Positions 3,034 through 6,942 of a stretch of DNA of 6,942 nt are shown here, piece after piece. The position numbers and the translations under genes are program-made. This stretch comes from Burkholderiales bacterium (lineage in GTDB: Bacteria > Pseudomonadota > Gammaproteobacteria > Burkholderiales > Usitatibacteraceae), in NCBI GenBank assembly GCA_014378085.1, contig JACMOJ010000552.1, forward strand, positions 1 through 6,942, in the 5' to 3' direction. The stretch's first letter is position 1; every line of letters starts with the position of its first letter. Under the pieces are notes generated by a model. That model saw only the letters and a program-made list of their open reading frames with translations. It was not told the origin of the DNA and made no database searches.

Positions 3034-5805
3034 ATGTCAAAAAACACGAAGCTCATCAACGAGCTCAGAGAGACGCTAGCGAAGGATTTTGCCAAACGTT
3101 TGGTCGAGGCCGTCCCACTCGTCTCGACCGCGCTGTTTGAGAGCGCAAACCAGACCGACGACGCCGATATGAAGCGCGCCATTCTCGGTGCCCGCGATGC
3201 GTGGGAATCACGTTCGCTCGATTGGGAAGAGGCGATTCGCGCCGATTACATCAAGCGTTTTGACGAAAAAATGTCGGGGGACGCGGACAAACTTTCAAAG
3301 ACCACAAAATTTTCGCTCGACTCGTTGAAGCTGGTCGACGACGAAGAAATGCGTGAGGAAATTACGTTAGGTAACGTTTCTGTGCAGCTCAGGAATGTCT
3401 GTGACTACGAACTGTTCGCGCTGACAAAACGGGTCGAAGGCCTGCTCGAGGTAACCCAACTAAAGGACGCGCGGAATCCGGTACTCCCACCAGTGTTTTG
3501 CCGCGCACTGCTGGCGGGACTGACGGCTGCAGAGGTTACCGCTTCGCAGCGTTGTGAGATTTTGCAGGCTGGTTCACCGGTGCTTGGTGAGGTGCTCAAC
3601 GAGACGCTAAAGGAAGCGAACGAAATCCTTGTCAGCCACGGGTTTATGATTGAACTTCCCGTCGCTTACGGAAAACAAATCAATAAATCGATATCACGTG
3701 CGCCGCTGAAGCTGGCGACCGGGTCGTGGCAATCGGTTGGAGGTGGCGCAAGCGGCGGCAGGGCGGCAGGCAAGGCTGGGGCAGGCGGCAGCGCGGCTGG
3801 CAGCGCAGGTAACAACAGCGGTGGTTTAGGGGGTGGCTCAAGTGGTGGCACGGGAGCCGGTAGTGTTGGCGGGGTGTTAGGTGCCGATGCGCAACTACCA
3901 ACGAGCCTCCCGGATCTGTTTGCACGCTTACTCGCCAGGCTACCAGCCGTGGAAGGCGTTTCTCTTGGTGCCGGCGCTGTAAGTAGTAGCGCCGGCAATA
4001 GCGGGGGCAGCGCGTCAACCGCAGGGAGTCCAACTGACGGCAACACGAGCGGTCAATCGCTTGACCAGCTGCTCGCTCGACTGTTGACAAGCGTGCCGCA
4101 AGCCGCAGGTGCGATAGCGGTAGGGCCTACCTCTACCGATGCGTCCGTAGGTGCATCGGCGACGTCTGCCGCCGGGGAAGCGGCCGGCAGCGGAAGTGCC
4201 TCGGGTGGCGGCGTGCAGGTCACACTCGACCCAAAATTACTCGAGGCGCTGGAGCGCTTTGCCGCCAGCACAGCGATCTCCGCCGCGTCCGTGCCAACGT
4301 CCGGCGTGGCTCGCACAACGCCGGTTTCCGCAGCAACTTTTGCGGCAGCCACTCCCGGCACACAGTTTTCACTGCTGCAAACGCAACCCGCCTCTGCGGT
4401 GAACAACGCGCTATCCGGGGATGCCGCAGCAGCACATGACGCAGATGAAACCATGCCATTTGCGGCGTTACCGGTTGATCCGCAATACGCACAAACAGAA
4501 AAGCTTGCTGCGGTCGCTCGGGCGCCGAAACCGGTGCTGACAAACTTGGTGCGACAGGCCGCGCCAATCCTCGCGCCAACCATGCAGCCGGTGCAGGCCA
4601 TGATTACCGATGTGGTCGCCGGTGTGTTTGATCGCATCTTTGCCGCGCCGGAAATTCCGGACTCAATTAAGGCATTGATTGGCAAACTGCAGCTACAGAT
4701 CTTTAAAGCCTCCATGCAAGATCCGCAGATTTTCATCAACGCCGAGCATCCATTGCGACGCTTCGTTGATGAACTCGCCGACATTGGTGTGAAGCGGCGG
4801 CAGTCACTTTTACAAGGCGACCCGGTATACGAGCGGATTGCGGCCATCGTCAACAATCTGCATCAAAACTTTGAAGTTGATCCGAAAGCCATTGAGCGGG
4901 CAAACCACCAAATCTCCGCGTTCATTCAAGCTGAAGAAGAGAGCGCCCAAGGCGTCATTTTTGACTCGGTGGTTGAAGTGCAGCAGCAAGAAGAAGTCGA
5001 GATGGGTTCGTCGATGGCGGCCTTTGAAGTAGATCGGCGGTTTGCCGGCAAGATGTTTTTGCGATTAATCAAAGAGTTCGTCAGAGTCCACTGGCAGGCT
5101 GTGCTGGCCAAGGACTACTTGGTTGACGGCGAAGACGGCGAGCAGTGGAAGGCTGATCTTGCCACGCTCGACGAACTACTGTGGAGCGTGAGCCCAAAAG
5201 AGGTCACTAAAGACCGTGCGAAGTTTCTGAAGTTGTTGCCGACATTGCTCAGCAGGCTGAATGCGGGTCTTGATCGCATCGGGCTCTCGCCTGAAGCCCG
5301 GGCACCCTACTTTCAGGTGATGGTGGCCGCACACACGTCGTTGCTCCGCGCGGCAAAGGACGGTGCTGGACATTCGGCTGGTGACGTTGAGGATCAACCG
5401 TTGGCACTGGCGAGTGATCCACGTCAAAAGCTGCGCAAGCGTACCACCACGATTGCGCGCGGGCAGTGGATCGAGATGACTGACGACGACGGAGACTTGC
5501 AACGTTGTAGGCTATCGTGGGTCAGCCCGTTGAAAGAAACTTTTGTATTAAAAAACTACGATACCAAGGAAGCGGTGACGCTCACGGCCGAGGAGTTTCA
5601 GCTTTTAGAATCGCAGGGGCGCATCAAACTCATCGAAGAGCACTCTTTGACTGAGCGCAGTATTCAGGGCGCAATCCTTGGCATGCTAGATACGCCGAGT
5701 ACGCCAAATATCCCGAATACGCCGAATTTCCCAAGTACACCGAATCCAAAAAATGAGGCCCGCGTTATCAGCGCTGCAACTGACGGTCACACTGCCGCTA
5801 GCTAG
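3034..5805 (+). CDS. DUF1631 family protein of unknown function, with Gly/Ser/Ala-rich linker and TPN-repeat tail
   Basis: The 923-residue product has no visible signal peptide or membrane helix, so it is probably cytoplasmic. I recognise the DUF1631 family from three regions. The N-terminal helical part (about 1-225) includes AILGARDAWESRSLDWEEAI. The central part (about 505-775) includes the hallmark LQLQIFKASMQDPQIF (552-567), then EHPLRRFVDELADIG (571-585), and later LPTLLSRLNAGLDRIGLS. A C-terminal beta-rich module (about 795-885) has ARGQWIEM, QRCRLSWVSP and SLTERSIQGAIL. This module looks like the small barrel that ends other members; a PilZ-like fold is possible but unproven. Between the first two regions is a low-complexity linker (about 234-500) with repeated short helices, and the last residues form a TPS/TPN tripeptide tail. 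It is divergent from the membrane-protein gene and convergent with hemH, so it is its own transcription unit. The biochemical role is unknown to me. The ATG is the first in frame with an adjacent purine-rich site. Confidence 0.85.
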   Translation: MSKNTKLINELRETLAKDFAKRLVEAVPLVSTALFESANQTDDADMKRAILGARDAWESRSLDWEEAIRADYIKRFDEKMSGDADKLSKTTKFSLDSLKLVDDEEMREEITLGNVSVQLRNVCDYELFALTKRVEGLLEVTQLKDARNPVLPPVFCRALLAGLTAAEVTASQRCEILQAGSPVLGEVLNETLKEANEILVSHGFMIELPVAYGKQINKSISRAPLKLATGSWQSVGGGASGGRAAGKAGAGGSAAGSAGNNSGGLGGGSSGGTGAGSVGGVLGADAQLPTSLPDLFARLLARLPAVEGVSLGAGAVSSSAGNSGGSASTAGSPTDGNTSGQSLDQLLARLLTSVPQAAGAIAVGPTSTDASVGASATSAAGEAAGSGSASGGGVQVTLDPKLLEALERFAASTAISAASVPTSGVARTTPVSAATFAAATPGTQFSLLQTQPASAVNNALSGDAAAAHDADETMPFAALPVDPQYAQTEKLAAVARAPKPVLTNLVRQAAPILAPTMQPVQAMITDVVAGVFDRIFAAPEIPDSIKALIGKLQLQIFKASMQDPQIFINAEHPLRRFVDELADIGVKRRQSLLQGDPVYERIAAIVNNLHQNFEVDPKAIERANHQISAFIQAEEESAQGVIFDSVVEVQQQEEVEMGSSMAAFEVDRRFAGKMFLRLIKEFVRVHWQAVLAKDYLVDGEDGEQWKADLATLDELLWSVSPKEVTKDRAKFLKLLPTLLSRLNAGLDRIGLSPEARAPYFQVMVAAHTSLLRAAKDGAGHSAGDVEDQPLALASDPRQKLRKRTTTIARGQWIEMTDDDGDLQRCRLSWVSPLKETFVLKNYDTKEAVTLTAEEFQLLESQGRIKLIEEHSLTERSIQGAILGMLDTPSTPNIPNTPNFPSTPNPKNEARVISAATDGHTAAS
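3733..4269 (+). other. Low-complexity linker of the DUF1631 protein with three amphipathic helix motifs
   Basis: Residues 234-285 are almost all Gly, Ser and Ala (runs such as GGGSSGGTGAGSVGG). They are followed by alternating Ser/Ala/Gly spacer and short hydrophobic helices: SLPDLFARLLARLP (291-304), SLDQLLARLLTSVP (342-355) and the weaker TLDPKLLEALERFAAS (397-412). The first two align as SL-x-(D/Q)-L-(F/L)-ARLL-x-x-(L/V)-P, with spacer of similar composition between. This is what a flexible tether carrying repeated docking helices looks like; the binding role is inference. Confidence 0.65.
5692..5754 (+). repeat. 9-nt tandem repeat encoding the TPN-type tail
   Basis: Six head-to-tail 9-bp units close to ACGCCGAAT (5692-5745), plus a degenerate seventh (5746-5754), encode tripeptides TPS, TPN, IPN, TPN, FPS, TPN, PKN (residues 887-907). 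They lie just after the conserved C-terminal module, so copy number could vary without disturbing the fold. The Pro/Thr/Asn composition predicts an extended, unstructured tail. Confidence 0.8.
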
Positions 5806-5806
5806 A

Positions 5807-6922
5807 TCATGCGCCCGCGCCGAGTTTGCGGGCGCGTTGTTCGGCGCGACTATTTTCGGCGGCGGCGACGTCAGCCCGCCAGTCGCAACTGACCCAACCG
5901 GTAAGATTCTCCATCGCAATGGTGGCCAGCGCTGCGACGTAGGGCGGCGTGTCGTTCGCCACCGGCAGGTAGTTAAATTCAATGCCACCCGCATGCAAAA
6001 AAGTTTCGCGCGCTTCGTCGGCAATTTCTTCTAACGTTTCGAGGCAGTCTGCGGCAAATCCCGGGCAGATTACATCCACTCGACGCGTGCCCGCGCTACC
6101 CAACGCCTCAAGGGTTTTATCCGTGTACGGCTGTAGCCATTCCGCCTTGCCAAATCGCGATTGGAACGTAACAACGTAATCGCTTGGCTGCAAACCAAGA
6201 CGCTCGCCAATCAAACGTGCGGTCTTGTGGCATTGACAATGATAGGGATCGCCGCGGTCGAGATGAAATTTCGGCACACCGTGGAACGTCATGAGTAATT
6301 TGTCGGTCGAAAAATTTGGTCGCCCGATTTTCTGCCATTGCGCTTCAACGTTGTGCGCCATGGCGTCGATGTAGGCGGGATGATCGTGGTAACTGCGGAC
6401 AAACCTGATTCCTGGCACGTTGCGCCACTTGGTCAGTACCCGCGCGAGTTGATCAAATGTGGAGCCGGTGGTGCTGGCGGCGTACTGCGGATAGAGCGGC
6501 AACACCAACACGTTATTACATTGTTGACGCTTCAGTTCTTCGAGCTGCGAAGCCATAGAGGGATTGCCGTAGCGCATCGCTGGTAATACCACCAACGGCC
6601 CCGGCGTGAGACTGGCGAGGGCGCTACCGACCAGCGCCGCCTGCCGTTCGGTATACACGCGCAGTGGTGAACCCTCTGCCATCCAGATGCTGGCGTATTT
6701 GGCGGCGGTTTTTTTCGGCCGTACATTCAGGATGATGCCGTTCAGAATAATCCACCAAACGAGCCTTGGTATCTCGACAATTCGTATGTCAGAAAGAAAT
6801 TCTTTCAAGTAGCGCCGAACTGCTGTTGGGGTTGCCGCATCTGGCGTACCAAGGTTGACCAGCAGAACGCCGGTCTTGGCTTGGGTGCCGTGTGTGTAGT
6901 TTGGTTCAGTGGAAAAGGACAT
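5807..6922 (-). CDS. hemH: Ferrochelatase (protoporphyrin ferrochelatase, EC 4.98.1.1)
   Basis: HemH inserts ferrous iron into protoporphyrin IX, the last step of protoheme synthesis, in the cytoplasm or at the inner-membrane face. The 371-residue length is normal for proteobacteria. Visible family marks are GVLLVNLGTPDA (18-29), SPLRVYTERQ (85-94), LPLYPQYAASTTGS (141-154), the active-site FHGVP with catalytic His214, the RGDPYHCQCHKT segment (223-234), FQSRFGKAEWLQPYTD (253-268), and CPGFAADCLETLEEI (286-300), whose Glu295 aligns with the second catalytic acid of the family. The Cys pair 229/231 is notable, but I cannot assign an iron-sulfur cluster from it. The ATG at 6922 fits the start of the conserved domain; no clear Shine-Dalgarno is seen in the 20 bases available, and the promoter lies outside the window. 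The stop codon is one base from the end of the convergent DUF1631 gene. Confidence 0.97.
   Translation of the reverse strand: MSFSTEPNYTHGTQAKTGVLLVNLGTPDAATPTAVRRYLKEFLSDIRIVEIPRLVWWIILNGIILNVRPKKTAAKYASIWMAEGSPLRVYTERQAALVGSALASLTPGPLVVLPAMRYGNPSMASQLEELKRQQCNNVLVLPLYPQYAASTTGSTFDQLARVLTKWRNVPGIRFVRSYHDHPAYIDAMAHNVEAQWQKIGRPNFSTDKLLMTFHGVPKFHLDRGDPYHCQCHKTARLIGERLGLQPSDYVVTFQSRFGKAEWLQPYTDKTLEALGSAGTRRVDVICPGFAADCLETLEEIADEARETFLHAGGIEFNYLPVANDTPPYVAALATIAMENLTGWVSCDWRADVAAAENSRAEQRARKLGAGA
5811..5835. terminator. GC-rich hairpin at the convergent gene ends, possible bidirectional terminator
   Basis: GCGCCCGC (5811-5818) and GCGGGCGC (5828-5835) are perfect 8-bp complements around a 9-nt loop, starting 6 bp past the DUF1631 stop and lying in the last codons of hemH. 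It would be a very stable stem on either transcript. Neither side has a proper U-run (GTTGTT on the plus side only), so it may slow or protect 3' ends rather than terminate efficiently, or it may reflect GC-rich codons alone. Confidence 0.35.
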
Positions 6923-6942
6923 GTTTACTTTACTTGTTCGGC

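Noticed and set aside
3666..4090. Two overlapping minus-strand frames rich in Pro, Leu or Arg/His
   Set aside because: They mirror Gly/Ser/Ala codons of the linker read in antisense; two different frames being open at once shows this is a composition effect.
4053..4856. Long minus-strand open frame (267 codons) opposite the DUF1631 gene
   Set aside because: It is antisense to the Ala/Gly/Ser-rich linker and the start of the conserved domain. The translation is Ser/Ala/Cys-rich with no family pattern, and open antisense frames are expected opposite GC-rich low-complexity coding sequence.
6923..6942. hemH promoter or upstream gene
   Set aside because: Only 20 bases remain, with a small AGTAAAGTAAAC repetition and nothing that can be called a promoter or gene.

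Overview
The window looks like chromosomal DNA of a Gram-negative proteobacterium. I lean towards Betaproteobacteria because a hemH of that style lies close to grpE-dnaK, both heat-shock genes carry recognisable sigma-32 promoters with no CIRCE operator, and there is a large DUF1631 protein, a family mostly seen in beta- and gammaproteobacteria. Base composition is moderately GC-rich. No tRNA, rRNA, CRISPR array, transposase or phage module was seen.

Layout, left to right. Positions 1-1457 (minus) hold the first 485 codons of dnaK, cut by the window edge. Its own sigma-32 promoter (1495-1522) and a repeat-rich inverted element (1526-1632) separate it from grpE (1633-2178, minus). grpE has a second sigma-32 promoter (2212-2239). 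Upstream of it is a small four-helix membrane protein of the YvlD/'phage holin 4_2' family (2316-2666, minus), with a possible weak terminator at its 3' side. A 367-bp divergent intergenic region (2667-3033) follows. It is unusually rich in symmetry: a 10-bp perfect inverted repeat bracketing a candidate sigma-70 promoter, a 28-bp dyad, two further small hairpins that can pair in alternative ways, and three 9-bp tandem units over the ribosome-binding region. Next comes a 923-residue DUF1631 protein (3034-5805, plus). Finally ferrochelatase hemH (5807-6922, minus) converges on it with only one base between the two stop codons.

How the parts work together. DnaK and GrpE are the Hsp70 chaperone and its nucleotide-exchange factor, each placed to be induced by sigma-32. 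HemH inserts iron into protoporphyrin IX. As I recall, related betaproteobacteria keep hemH, grpE, dnaK and dnaJ nearly contiguous on one strand. Here a plus-strand DUF1631 gene and a minus-strand membrane-protein gene lie between hemH and grpE.

The least explained part is the DUF1631 gene and its leader. The protein has two recognisable family regions separated by a long Gly/Ser/Ala-rich linker carrying repeated short amphipathic helices, and it ends in a 9-nt-periodic TPN-type tail. The function of the family is not known to me, and I assign none.
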